From contig VFIW01000094.1 in NCBI GenBank assembly GCA_006386115.1, positions 97,211 to 161,210 of the forward strand: a DNA stretch of 64,000 bases, written 5' to 3'. Origin of the DNA: Globisporangium splendens (Eukaryota > Oomycota > Peronosporomycetes > Pythiales > Pythiaceae). The position numbers were made by a program, and so were the translations under genes. Under the pieces are notes generated by a model that saw only the letters and a list, made by a program, of their open reading frames with translations, did not search any database and had not been told where the DNA came from. Of this stretch, positions 19,832 through 29,368 are shown piece after piece (the first letter of the stretch is position 1; every line of letters starts with the position of its first letter).

Positions 19832-21884
19832 TTACTCCCACGTGAACGTTTGAATCGCGCCTTGAGGGATCATAGTCTCCAATGACAAGTCCCGTATTGC
19901 AGCTCGACCTCAGCGTCTTCCGTGTTCTCGTTCGCACCACGACACCTTCTGTTTCTCAGGGGGCAAATCCAAACACTGGCAAACGAGTAACCAGCAGTCA
20001 CGCATTCGGAGACCGCCGACGATTACATCGAGCCGTTCTTGAAGTTCCCACAACTCGTGTGGCGGTCTTCACTGTCACTGCACGGGTTCACTGTCACACG
20101 ACCCCGTCTGCATTCGAGCCGTGGTTCAGCGCAAGGCAGTACCACCATACGACATTTTGCCATTCGATTCGAACGTCCACGACTGAGAGGTGTATTGGCA
20201 TCCACACAATGACACCTGGCGGTTCACCCAATCGGGTCGAAGCAGATCGATGCAGAACGGAGGTGCCAGTGACCTGAGCTTGTTGTCGTCCGTCTTGTGA
20301 ATAGCCTGGCGAGCGCTGTTTTCGCACGTGTGCAACTCGGCAGGATAGTTTACGTACATGTGGCATCGCCGCTCCTTGACCCGCCGCATAGACGTCCGTG
20401 GAGATGCGGCGCGATCCAGGAGGAACAAACTTGGAGAAGTGCTTGATGAAGTAGTACATTGGCTGCAAATAGTAGTCCTTGTCCGTCTCGTCGATGATGA
20501 TCGGCGCATCGCAGTTGTTGCCCAGGTGGTTTGGACCACCTGTGTGATCCAAGATCAAGTTCCAGTCGACCCAACCAACGACCCAGTTGTTGAAATCAGC
20601 GATCATGTCGTGTGCGTACCGTTGACCACGGAACCACGCTTGGGTTCCATTTGCAACACCTGGACAGCTGGAACTCTCAGTAGCGAGGATGAAACGACTC
20701 TCGTCCACGTAGTGAGTGTCATTCAGATGCTCGTGGAACTTGACGCCATCCACCACGCGTTCGTTGTCGTACCAGTGGAAAGCGGTTCCATCAACATACT
20801 TGCTGGCTTCAGGGTGGCTGAGCACAGTACGTGCCCACTGCTGAACGTTGCCGCGATTGTGATCAAACACCATAATCTTCACGTCTGGGTGGTCGCGCTT
20901 GATCACTGGACCAAGGTAGTTTCCAATAAACTCGGCTTGGTACGAAGCATCATATCCACACGCCTCCCACGGAGCCGCAAACTGCGGTTCGTTCTGAGGA
21001 GTGAGACCCCAAAAGCTGATGCCGTGATTCTTGTACGCAGAGATGAACTTGGAGAAATACAACGCCCAAGCTCCTCGAGCATCATCGCGCAGCCCCACTG
21101 GAGTCACAGACCCAAGCATACTTGGCATATACTCTTCACTTCCACGTTTCATCCAGGCAGGGGGACTCCATGGTGCCAAAAACATCTTGAGCTTCGGGTT
21201 CTTTTCGAGCGCGCGCTGAATGAACGGGATGATCAGCTTCGTGTCATGATCTACACTGCTGTCGAAATGACTCATCGTAGTATCGTTGGCGACATCATTG
21301 AAGCTGTACGAGCCCACAGAGAAGTCGCACGAACCCATCGGCACACGACCGAACTCATACGCAGCGCCGTCTTCCTTGTCAAAGTACAACTTCAACACCT
21401 CCTCCTGCTTCTCTGGCGACAACTTGGCGAATTGTAACGCCGCGGCTTCCGTAAACGCACCGCCAAAGCCGAGCATTTCCTGGAATTTATTGCTCGCATC
21501 CACCGCAATAAACGAAGTACTCGATGCTGACTCGGCGCGCTTCTTCCACTTGAGTCCCGTGATCGGCTCCATCATCTTCTTCTCGCCGTTGATGTACGAG
21601 CTTTGCCAGCCGAGCACGCTCGCTCCGACATCCGAAGCAGTGGTGACAGCGCCGCCAGCAGAGTTCGAAGTTGTCACGATCATCAAAGTTCCACTGCGCG
21701 AGACTCCTGCACGGGTGACAGCTAACGCGATGAGCGCCGCACTGGCGCCTGCGACGAGCACCGTCGCTCCCCATTTGAAGATCCTGCTGCGGCGCGCACT
21801 GGCACCACCGAGCGCGTCGTCGCTCGCGAGCGAACTCGTGCCGTACTGCGTGCGCGGGAACGCTCTGCTCTGTGCGGCGGCCAT
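19832..21884 (-). pseudogene. GH30 glycoside hydrolase, copy 2, indel-riddled 3' end
   Basis: The start is ATG 21884 (MAAAQSRAFPRTQYG), which matches the tail conserved in the other copies; the open frame runs further upstream to 22061 without homology. The membrane span and the catalytic barrel with TPQNEP and FILATES are intact down to about 20391. The linker after the span differs from copies 1 and 3. From 20391 to the stop homologue at 19832-19834 there are many one-base losses and a few gains against copies 1 and 3. They destroy the lectin-like insert and last beta-strands. Either this is true decay or a low-quality assembly stretch, since the flanking 1.3 kb is almost identical to the other copies. 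Confidence 0.8.
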
Positions 21885-22736
21885 CGCGTCCAATTGCGGA
21901 GTGGTGATGCGCGTCCTTGGCGGAAAATTGAAGAGTGAGAGTGCGGAAAAGGGAAACCCCGCGAGCATCCGCACCCGCATCCCGCAACGGCGTAAATTAC
22001 GGGACGCGGCAAAAAGTACAGTAGGGTCGCTGCATTGAAACGGCCGCAGATGGGCGTTCACGGGTGTTAGTGGAGGTTAAAAAGTAAGCCACTTCAACAA
22101 CAATGTGAAGTTATGTATGGGTACAGTCCACGACAGATTGTAGCGATAACCATGAGGCAGCAACAACTCAGTGCGTGCGATGAAAAAGAACGTGGGCAGT
22201 TGTTTGTTTTTTCTATAGTGAGAGGCGGTTGGATGGCCATGCGTGCGTCTTGCAATAGATAGATACAGTGTTCGAGTGAAAGGTCGTTGAATCTGGGTTT
22301 GTCACACGACAACAGGCATCCAAGTCGACGAAAGGAAAAAAATACGAACCGAGAGGGCGACAGAAAGTAACGAACGCAGTACATTGCAAGAATGAAAACG
22401 GAGTCGGTGTCGGCTAGAATAACAACGACCCGTGAATGAAACGAACTGCCAAAAAGAGATACCGGTGGTATCTTCTGATTGTTTTCTGCTTGGGAAAACG
22501 TTCTATAATTCGCGTTAAATAACGATCGTCGACTGGTGTTCAGCATCAATTTTTCTCGATTCTCGATGCTGAAGCTAGTCCCAAAATAGTGTTCTACACC
22601 TTCATTTACCTTCCTCTGAAAGTTGCCTTTGATAGCGTGGATCGCATTGAGTTATGTGTCTAAATTATGTGGTCCACACATCGACTTTTTCCTTTGAAGG
22701 GGCAAACAAAAAAGATAGCAGCAACAAGGCGTCAAA
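21885..22736. other. Intergenic between GH30 copy 2 and CDK7
   Basis: Divergent spacer. A minus-strand frame of 151 codons (22094-22549) is rich in Cys, Ser and Phe with no motif, and I do not accept it. Promoters for CDK7 and copy 2 presumably lie here; no clear element seen. Confidence 0.45.
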
Positions 22737-23654
22737 ATGGATCGATACGAGCGCGGCGATGTGCTCGGCGAAGGTACGTTCGGTATCGTGCACGCGGCCG
22801 TGCAGAAGAGCACAGGACGCAAGGTCGCTATCAAGCAGTTCAAGCGCGGCAAGTTCAAGGACGGCGTGGACTTCACGGCGCTGCGCGAAGTGAAGCTGCA
22901 GACCGAGCTCAAGCATCCGAATGTCGTCGAGCTGCTCGACGTGTTCGTCGCCAACGACACGATCAACGTCGTGTTCGAGATCCTGCCGTCGAACCTGGAC
23001 GACGTGATTAAGGACAAGGCCGTCGTGCTCACGCAGGGTGACATCAAGGCGTACATGAAGATGTTGCTGCAGGGCATCGAGTACTGCCACGACCACTACG
23101 TTTTGCATCGCGATCTCAAACCCGAGAACTTGCTCATCGGACCCGATGGACAGGTCAAGATTGGGGATTTTGGTCTCGCACGGATCTACGGCAGTCCGAA
23201 CCCGAACATGACGTCCATGGTGTGTACGATCTGGTACCGCCCACCGGAGCTGCTCTTTGGCGCGCGCGAGTACAGCGGCGCCGTCGACATGTGGGGGGTC
23301 GGGTGCATCTTCGCTGAGCTCATGCTGCGAATGCCCTACCTCACGGGTATGAACGAACTGGACCAAGTAGGAAAGATTTTCCATGCGCTGGGCACTCCGA
23401 CCGAAGACGTGTGGCCCGGGATGGCGTCGCTGCCCAACTACGTCGAGTTTACGCCGAGCACAGCGCCGCCGATGTCTTCGATCTTCACGGCCGCGTCCGA
23501 GGATGCGCTGGATCTGCTCACCAAGCTGCTCAAGTTCAACCCTGCGGAGCGCATCAGCGCGACCGAGGCGCTCAAGCACCCGTATTTCAGCAATGCGCCC
23601 GCACCGACACCGATCGAAAAGCTGCCGTCCACAAAACCAAATCTAGCCGAATAA
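22737..23654 (+). CDS. CDK7: Cyclin-dependent kinase 7 (CDK-activating kinase, TFIIH)
   Basis: Single exon, 305 aa. CDK7 with cyclin H and MAT1 phosphorylates cell-cycle CDK T-loops and the RNA polymerase II CTD. Motifs in order: GEGTFGIVH glycine loop, VAIKQF with catalytic Lys, DFTALREVKLQTEL (the CDK7 counterpart of PSTAIRE), LHRDLKPENLLI, DFGLAR, GSPNPNMTSMVCTIWYR-PPELLFGA activation segment, and FSNAPAPTPIEKLP, matching the CDK7 C-terminus. Ser and Thr in the T-loop are present for activating phosphorylation. The TIWYRPPE form is more like CDK9/12 than human CDK7 (TRWYRAPE). The GSPN insertion and NTALRE-like helix decide for CDK7 over CDK20. Confidence 0.92.
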   Translation: MDRYERGDVLGEGTFGIVHAAVQKSTGRKVAIKQFKRGKFKDGVDFTALREVKLQTELKHPNVVELLDVFVANDTINVVFEILPSNLDDVIKDKAVVLTQGDIKAYMKMLLQGIEYCHDHYVLHRDLKPENLLIGPDGQVKIGDFGLARIYGSPNPNMTSMVCTIWYRPPELLFGAREYSGAVDMWGVGCIFAELMLRMPYLTGMNELDQVGKIFHALGTPTEDVWPGMASLPNYVEFTPSTAPPMSSIFTAASEDALDLLTKLLKFNPAERISATEALKHPYFSNAPAPTPIEKLPSTKPNLAE

Positions 23655-24161
23655 ACAAATACAACGAAGGAAAAGTCCAGGTGCGACGTTTATGCTGTTT
23701 ATGCTGATGAACATTCGCGTGGTGGCTCATGAGAGCAGCAAAACGCAAGAGCGCAAACGGTGATAAGAACGTTCTAAGGGGAAGCGGACACAAATGAAAT
23801 GACCTAAAGCGAGAATAAGCAAAATGTATATTTGACGCATTGGTTACGGTGTTTCCGCACTATTCTTGTCGATCCCACAATTGCATTCTAAATGGTCACT
23901 GTCTTTTCCTCCCAGCGCAAGAAACTCACACGCGTCAAGGTCAGGAATAGCTGCAGCCAAAGGCGCTATCAGAGACAACAGAGAGAGAGCGACTCGCATG
24001 CGTTGTCGCTGCTTGCATTGAGACGCTACCACATCAGAAAGACAGGAATAAGCATTTCGGCAGACGAGCGAATTGAAACTTTTCGCGCGTGAGTGCCTCC
24101 AGCAACCATTCCTCTTCCAAGCGTGACGCCGCGAGAGAAAGAGAGCTACTCACGCCAAGAG
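23655..24161. other. Intergenic between CDK7 and bactofilin-like gene
   Basis: No supported gene. The bactofilin frame is open upstream of its ATG to 24093, but only through a GTG, which I do not use. Confidence 0.5.
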
Positions 24162-24800
24162 ATGGATGACGGCGTGGCGATCCCTCACAATGCGCCTCCG
24201 AAACCGAAACGCGCCAACCCGCCATCTTCCCTCGCCGAGCCGGACGACGGCTATTCTGACACCGAGTACAGCATCTCGCCAGCGCGTCGAGGGCGCCTGA
24301 ACAACCACCACTCAACGCGGCAAACCAAGCAGCTCGAAAGCGACTCGCCACCCATGACGCCGGCATATGCGCCTGTGCGCACCTCCAAAGTGCCGATCAT
24401 CGACGCTGAGCCCGAGACGACGATCGGCGTGGCGGTCAGGATGAAAGGCGAGCTGAGCTTCGAGCGGCTGCTGCGCATCGAGGGCGAGTTCGAGGGCAAG
24501 CTGGTCTCCAAGGGCTCGCTCGTCGTGGGCACCAAGGGCGTGCTGATAGGCTCCATCGAGAACATGAAGGAGGTGTACGTGACGGGCGGCAAGATCATCG
24601 GGAACCTCGTGGTTGAGAAGCTTGTGCTGCGCGACAAGGCGCAGATCTTCGGCAACATCACGGTCAAGACCGTCAAGATTGAGCCCGACTGCGTGGTCAT
24701 CGGCAGACTGAATATCAACCCGCAGGCGCCCGAGCTGATCAACGAAAAGGGCGAGATCGTCCAGGTCCTGAAGAAAGAGAAAAGCGCCGCCGCCGTCTGA
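24162..24800 (+). CDS. Bactofilin-like polymer-forming protein
   Basis: Single exon, 212 aa from ATG 24162. Bactofilins form nucleotide-free, nonpolar filaments from a right-handed beta-helix. A disordered N-terminus of about 85 residues (Pro, Ser, Arg) precedes a bactofilin domain of regular 16-18-residue turns: GVAVRMKGELSFERLLRIEG, EFEGKLVSKGSLVVGTKG, VLIGSIENMKEVYVTGG, KIIGNLVVEKLVLRDKAQIF, GNITVKTVKIEPDCVVIGRL. The hydrophobic-Gly rhythm and the I/V-x-G-x-hydrophobic repeats are typical. Family members are mainly bacterial but known from some eukaryotes. The base composition matches its neighbours, so any transfer was old. It converges on BUD23, with 178 bp between stop codons. The likely role is a cytoplasmic or membrane-associated scaffold; this is inferred. 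Confidence 0.83.
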   Translation: MDDGVAIPHNAPPKPKRANPPSSLAEPDDGYSDTEYSISPARRGRLNNHHSTRQTKQLESDSPPMTPAYAPVRTSKVPIIDAEPETTIGVAVRMKGELSFERLLRIEGEFEGKLVSKGSLVVGTKGVLIGSIENMKEVYVTGGKIIGNLVVEKLVLRDKAQIFGNITVKTVKIEPDCVVIGRLNINPQAPELINEKGEIVQVLKKEKSAAAV

Positions 24801-24978
24801 GGAATGAAGAGGAATAAGTAGCAGCAACGATAATGCATAGAGGAGATGGCAAGGCAGACAAAGAGAGAGGTTGCAAAACCAGGAAGATATATAACGATGT
24901 AATATATACAAAATTCATACCACATACTGTAAGACTCGCCATTTCCCATGAAAGAGCTTCTCCCTTATACAAGCGGCT

Positions 24979-26106
24979 TTAGAATTTGGACGGACGGCGT
25001 CTGCCTGTGAATTTACTGTCGGCCTTGACCTTCTTGCCCTGCTTGCGGTAGCGGTCCTTCTTCGCCAGCACCCAGTCCTTGACCTTGACCGAGTCGCGTC
25101 CATTGGCTCGGCGTTGCTGTGACCATAGAAACAAAGTACAAGGTTAGGGATCCACACATAAGATACAAAGATCAAAACGTAAAGTTAAACGTACGTGAAG
25201 CTGCTTGCGACGATTTTCGAACGCGACCTCGGACGCGCTCGCGGCTTCGCCCGTGCCGAGCGCTTTTGGAATCACTGGTGGCGCGTCGTAGCCCGCGAAC
25301 AGACACAAGTAGAACTTCTTCGCCTTCGAGCTGTTGGGAAAATCGATCACGAGACCGCCCGAGAAGCCGCAGCGCATGGCACATCCGGAGATTTCTTCCA
25401 TTTGCTCGGGCGTCTCTGGGTACAACTGCAACACGGCGCGACTGCCGCGCTTCAAGCACGTGTACAGCGACGTGAAAAAGCGCGTCAAACGCTTCCGCGC
25501 CGTGTGCTCCTTCTTGTCCGAGTAGCAGAGCCACTGGACCGCGGAAATGCTGATGCAGCCATCGAACACGCCAGGGCGGAACGGCAGTCCGCAGCCCATG
25601 TCCTGCAGGAACACGTCTCCACTACTGTCGCGTTCCGAGGCAATGTCGAGCATATCTTTACTGATATCCACGCCGACCCACGCGTGACCGGCTTCTTCGA
25701 GCGCGACGCCACTCAGTCCACTACCACAGCCGACATCGAGGATAAACTTTTCCTCACCCGCAGGCAGGTTCAACAGCTCAATGGCACGGTTCGCCAGCTC
25801 TTCCTATCATAATAAACAGCAAAACAAGCATCGATTAGTATTCCTTGAGCATTCGGCACGCAGGATCCTTCAAATACAAATAAACAGCCAGCGAATGGCG
25901 CCGGAAACCGTACCTGGACTTTGACGATGCGCGAGCTCGAGTTGTACTTGGCGGCTTCTTTCTCATCGTAAAAGAGCTAGTATGGCAGCATATGCATACG
26001 CACAGGAAGTCAGCACAGTGTGCTATTCACGCAACATAGTATGGGAGGCATCGGCAGCCGCATGCAGGCGCACCTCGGGCGGGGAAATGTGCTCCGGGCG
26101 ACTCAT
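24979..26106 (-). CDS. BUD23: 18S rRNA guanine-N7 methyltransferase
   Basis: Four exons: 26106-26074 (33 bp), 25976-25914 (63 bp), 25803-25195 and 25116-24979; phases close for 280 aa. BUD23 (WBSCR22), with its partner TRM112, methylates a conserved guanosine in 18S rRNA during small-subunit maturation. The protein starts MSRPEHISPPELFYDEKEAA. The SAM site is FILDVGCGSGLSG followed by VGVDISKDML; DMGCGLPFRPGVFDGCISIS and AVQWLC are family signatures, then RGSRAVLQLYPE and DFPNSSKAKKFYLCLFAG. The C-terminal exon is the basic tail DWVLAKKDRYRKQGKKVKAD with FTGRRRPSKF, a nuclear/nucleolar localisation signal in homologues. The two tiny first exons were found by matching splice sites. Confidence 0.95.
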
Positions 26107-27024
26107 CTTGGCTCGTGCGAATGGCTTAAATGGCAGAGCCAATCAACCGACGGAGTATGGCGGACAGACCAACAGGTCAGAATGACGCGACGGGTTTGGC
26201 GGGTTGAGGAAGAAGAGAAAACCCACCCGCTCAGAACAAGTGGAGGAAGCAAAAATGGGGTGGGCCACATTAAGTGGACGAGTCCAATCTAATTGGTGTG
26301 GGCCACGATAATCTGATATATCCGACTCGATGCGACAAATATTCTAATGCAGGATGGTGACACGCTTTAATGGTTTGCAAGTGTCTAATGGTATAAGACA
26401 GGATGCTGAGGTCCACCCCGAACCACTCTCACACTCTCTTGAGTGCACCGCCATGATGGTCGACAATATATAATTATACAGGACTTTTGGTTGTCACAAC
26501 TTCTATTCACTGTGCCGTTGAATGCATTGCTTGATATGCCACGATAATTTCCTAAAGATTATGTGAGATTGCAAGCTTAGCCATGTGGTGACGGCGCTGC
26601 TTTTCCCACCAGATGGCAACGACCACACTTCCTTTTTACACAGTCGCTGCGCTTTTTCTCTTGGTTTCACTAAACCACAGCGGTTTCCTCCCTTTTTTTT
26701 TCCTCTGGGCTTTGCAACGCGCGCGCTGGCTATCCACACGCGCGCATTACCCTTCAACGCCTGTGGAGACGCCTACCCGCATCGACGCTCTATGGCGCAT
26801 TCCCCAATCCGCGCCTTCGCGCCGACTCCCATTGAGTGTATTATCAACACATTCGTCCGGTCACTGCGCGTGTGAGTGGCGTGCGCTTTTGGCATCGAGT
26901 AACTGCATCCTGTCACTCTCTCTCTGTCGCGGTCTTCCAGAGAGCGCTCCTTGAGTCCAGTCGCTGAGATCCCCCCCACACACACAGCACACAGCACACA
27001 GCACACAGCACACAGCAGACCAAG
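26107..27024. other. Divergent spacer BUD23 / SLC1 transporter
   Basis: 918 bp without a gene. It holds a pyrimidine-rich run (26690-26706) and a (CACACAG)n-type repeat at 26970-27017 that ends just before the transporter ATG and is presumably in its 5' leader. A stretch at 26375-26450 slightly recalls tRNA internal promoters but does not fold into a cloverleaf. Confidence 0.5.
26970..27017. repeat. CACACAG tandem repeat in the transporter leader
   Basis: Six or so units of CACACAG directly upstream of the ATG at 27025. Confidence 0.85.
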
Positions 27025-28863
27025 ATGCACAAGTCCACGGACGGCAGCGGCGGCTTCATTCTCTATAATCTCAACATGGACGACGGCAACAGCAGCCAGT
27101 CGTCGCTCCCGAGCGCGCCGAGCCCGTACTCGCTCGGTCCGCCCGGCTCGGCCACGCGCCTCGCGCCGCGCAACAACGTGCGGCCGCCGCCGCCACCGCA
27201 CACGGCGGTGCTGCGTACCAACTTTACGACGAACGCGAATGGCGGTGGTGGTCGCGGTTCACTCGGCAACCGCAACGATTTCACTGGGTCTCCAGATGCG
27301 GGCTTCCAGGATATTCGCACGCCGCACCTGAACGGTAACAATGGCGCGCGTGGCGGTGGTGGTGCGACCCAGCAGTTCATTGAAGCCGTCGCGCCAGAGC
27401 AGCAGAAGGCGACCGCGTCGATGGTCAGTATGGCCGCGATTCTCCTGTGTATCGTCGTGGGGCTCGTTGTCGGCACGGTGTTGAACCACTACGAAGTCGA
27501 CAAAGCCGTGACGGACTGGATCAAGACGCCCGGCGATCTCTACATTCGTGCCATCCAGTGTATCGTCGTGCCGCTCGTGTTCGTCAACTTGGCGGTGTCG
27601 GTCGCCGATCTGATTCACATCGGAAAGGGCCAAGCGATCGGTATCCGAGTCGCGCTGTTCTTCTTCTGTACGACCCTTATCGGTATCGCCGAAGGGATCG
27701 GCATGGGCTTTCTCGCTCGTGTCGTGTACAATATTGTTGAGGCCAATGACAAAGGAAGTTCGGTAGCCGTGTTCGGGATCCAGTGCGACAACAACAAGTA
27801 TCTAGAGATGCTGCCATCAGGCATCGTCACGTGCTCGGCAACGACGATAAATGCGACGGCGCAATTTATCGCGGACGACGTGAACAATGCGTTCGTGCGC
27901 ACGACCGTGACACTCGACGCTTCCGCATCGGTGTCGACCAACTTGATCGAGATCCTGCACATGATCGTGCCGTCCAACATCATGGCGGCTTTCGTCAACA
28001 GCACGCTGCTCAGTATCGTCGCGTTCGCGATCCCTTGTGGCATCACGCTCGCTAAGAGTTTCCACGGCCCGATCCAGCTCAACCCGCTTCTGGAATTCCT
28101 CCGAGAAGTGAACGAGTCGCTCGTGACGATGACGAACTGGGTCATCCAGTTCACGCCGTATGCTGTGCTGTCGCTGCTCGCCGGTGCCTTCGGAGCCGAT
28201 CTCACCAGTGTCGTCAAGATGTCACCGATCGTGATGACGCTCAGTGTCGGCGGCCTCTTCATCGGCGCTGTGCTTGTGCACGTGCTGGTCGTGATGCCCA
28301 CCATCTTCATCATGTTCACGCGAAGCAACCCGTACCTCTACATGCGCCATATGCTTCCCGCGTACGTGTACAGCATTGGTTGTTCGTCGTCGGTCGCCAC
28401 GCTGCCCATCAGTATGCGCTGCATCGAGCAATCACGCGAAGTGTCGAGTTCGATCATGTACTTCGTCATGTCGATTGGTGCGTCGCTGAACATGAACGGC
28501 ACGGCGATCTACCTGCCGATGATGATGTTCTTCCTCATCGATGGCTCGGGCCGCAACAGTGAATTCGGCGCGTTCCAGATCGCCGTGCTCGTCTTGGCGT
28601 CGTTCCTCGGCTCGCTCGCTGCCGCGCCTGTGCCTGCCGGTAGTCTCGTGATGCTTACAACCGTGTGGAAGATCACGATGCCCAGCCACGATCTGCCGGA
28701 GCTCTACTCGCTGCTCGTGGCCGCCGATGTCGTTCTCGACCGCATGATCACGTTCTGCAACATCAACGGCGATGCCATGGTCTGCCGTATTATCAACGAG
28801 CAAATCGACGAGACCCTCACGGGCGAGATCATGCGCAACCACGAACCTGTCGCGACCATGTAA
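27025..28863 (+). CDS. SLC1/DAACS-family amino-acid:cation symporter, altered substrate site
   Basis: Single exon, 612 aa. The fold is that of glutamate/neutral amino-acid transporters with eight membrane segments and two re-entrant hairpins. A cytoplasmic N-terminus of about 130 residues (Gly, Asn, Pro-rich) precedes TM1 (MAAILLCIVVGLVVGTVL). Hairpin 1 carries SIGCSSSVATLP (about 450-460), TM7 carries SLNMNGTAIY (489-493), hairpin 2 carries LAAAPVPAGSLV, and TM8 reads AADVVLDRMITFCNINGDAM (566-585). The family NMDGT motif has Asn for Asp at 491. The TM8 Arg that binds the side-chain carboxylate of glutamate or aspartate is Ile575, whereas neutral transporters have Cys or Thr there. Asp568, Asp572, Asn580 and Asp583 remain. 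A neutral or hydrophobic substrate and changed sodium coupling are inferred. Confidence 0.9.
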   Translation: MHKSTDGSGGFILYNLNMDDGNSSQSSLPSAPSPYSLGPPGSATRLAPRNNVRPPPPPHTAVLRTNFTTNANGGGGRGSLGNRNDFTGSPDAGFQDIRTPHLNGNNGARGGGGATQQFIEAVAPEQQKATASMVSMAAILLCIVVGLVVGTVLNHYEVDKAVTDWIKTPGDLYIRAIQCIVVPLVFVNLAVSVADLIHIGKGQAIGIRVALFFFCTTLIGIAEGIGMGFLARVVYNIVEANDKGSSVAVFGIQCDNNKYLEMLPSGIVTCSATTINATAQFIADDVNNAFVRTTVTLDASASVSTNLIEILHMIVPSNIMAAFVNSTLLSIVAFAIPCGITLAKSFHGPIQLNPLLEFLREVNESLVTMTNWVIQFTPYAVLSLLAGAFGADLTSVVKMSPIVMTLSVGGLFIGAVLVHVLVVMPTIFIMFTRSNPYLYMRHMLPAYVYSIGCSSSVATLPISMRCIEQSREVSSSIMYFVMSIGASLNMNGTAIYLPMMMFFLIDGSGRNSEFGAFQIAVLVLASFLGSLAAAPVPAGSLVMLTTVWKITMPSHDLPELYSLLVAADVVLDRMITFCNINGDAMVCRIINEQIDETLTGEIMRNHEPVATM

Positions 28864-29368
28864 GAGAAGAGAAAGGAGGGGGAAAACGGTTCGCTGTGTA
28901 GTAAATTCGGGAGAATGGCCAGGAGTGTGTGGTGGAAACATGATCGTCTTGCAAATATGTATACAATGATATTGTTTTGAGCGCATGGCTTTGTGTGGAC
29001 GTGTTGGTATTCGCTAGACATGGCGCGAGGATATTTGGCGGAGGTGTGGATGTTCGTGGATGCATTGTCATGCCACTCGTGAGCAGCACGTCACTCAAGC
29101 GAGGCAAATTTGTTGCACCCTATTCTGTCTCTTACCTCAACTCTTTAGCCAAATCATGCCACTTTTTGTTGCCCCCTATTATGTCAACCCAAAAATGCCC
29201 TCCTCAAAATCCTGCGTGCAGTGACCATCACTCCTCCCACCTCACCCCCTCCTTCCCAAACAGCAAACCAAACAAAAACACTGGAGGACGGGACGGCAAA
29301 GCGACCGCATAAGCCTCTGCATCTGCGCCTCCCTCTGTCTGTGTGTCTGTCTGTCTGTCTGTCTGCTG
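28864..29368. other. Intergenic between transporter and SF3B3
   Basis: No gene. It ends in a CTGT tandem repeat (29332-29366) that touches the SF3B3 start codon. Confidence 0.6.
29332..29366. repeat. CTGT microsatellite in the SF3B3 leader
   Basis: About eight imperfect CTGT/GTGT units immediately upstream of the ATG at 29369. Confidence 0.85.

Noticed and set aside
22094..22549. 151-codon minus-strand frame upstream of CDK7
   Set aside because: Cys/Ser/Phe-rich random composition, no homology signal, no plausible splice partners.
26375..26450. Possible tRNA gene
   Set aside because: A weak A-box-like stretch (TCTAATGGTATAAGACA) but no B box or cloverleaf pairing.
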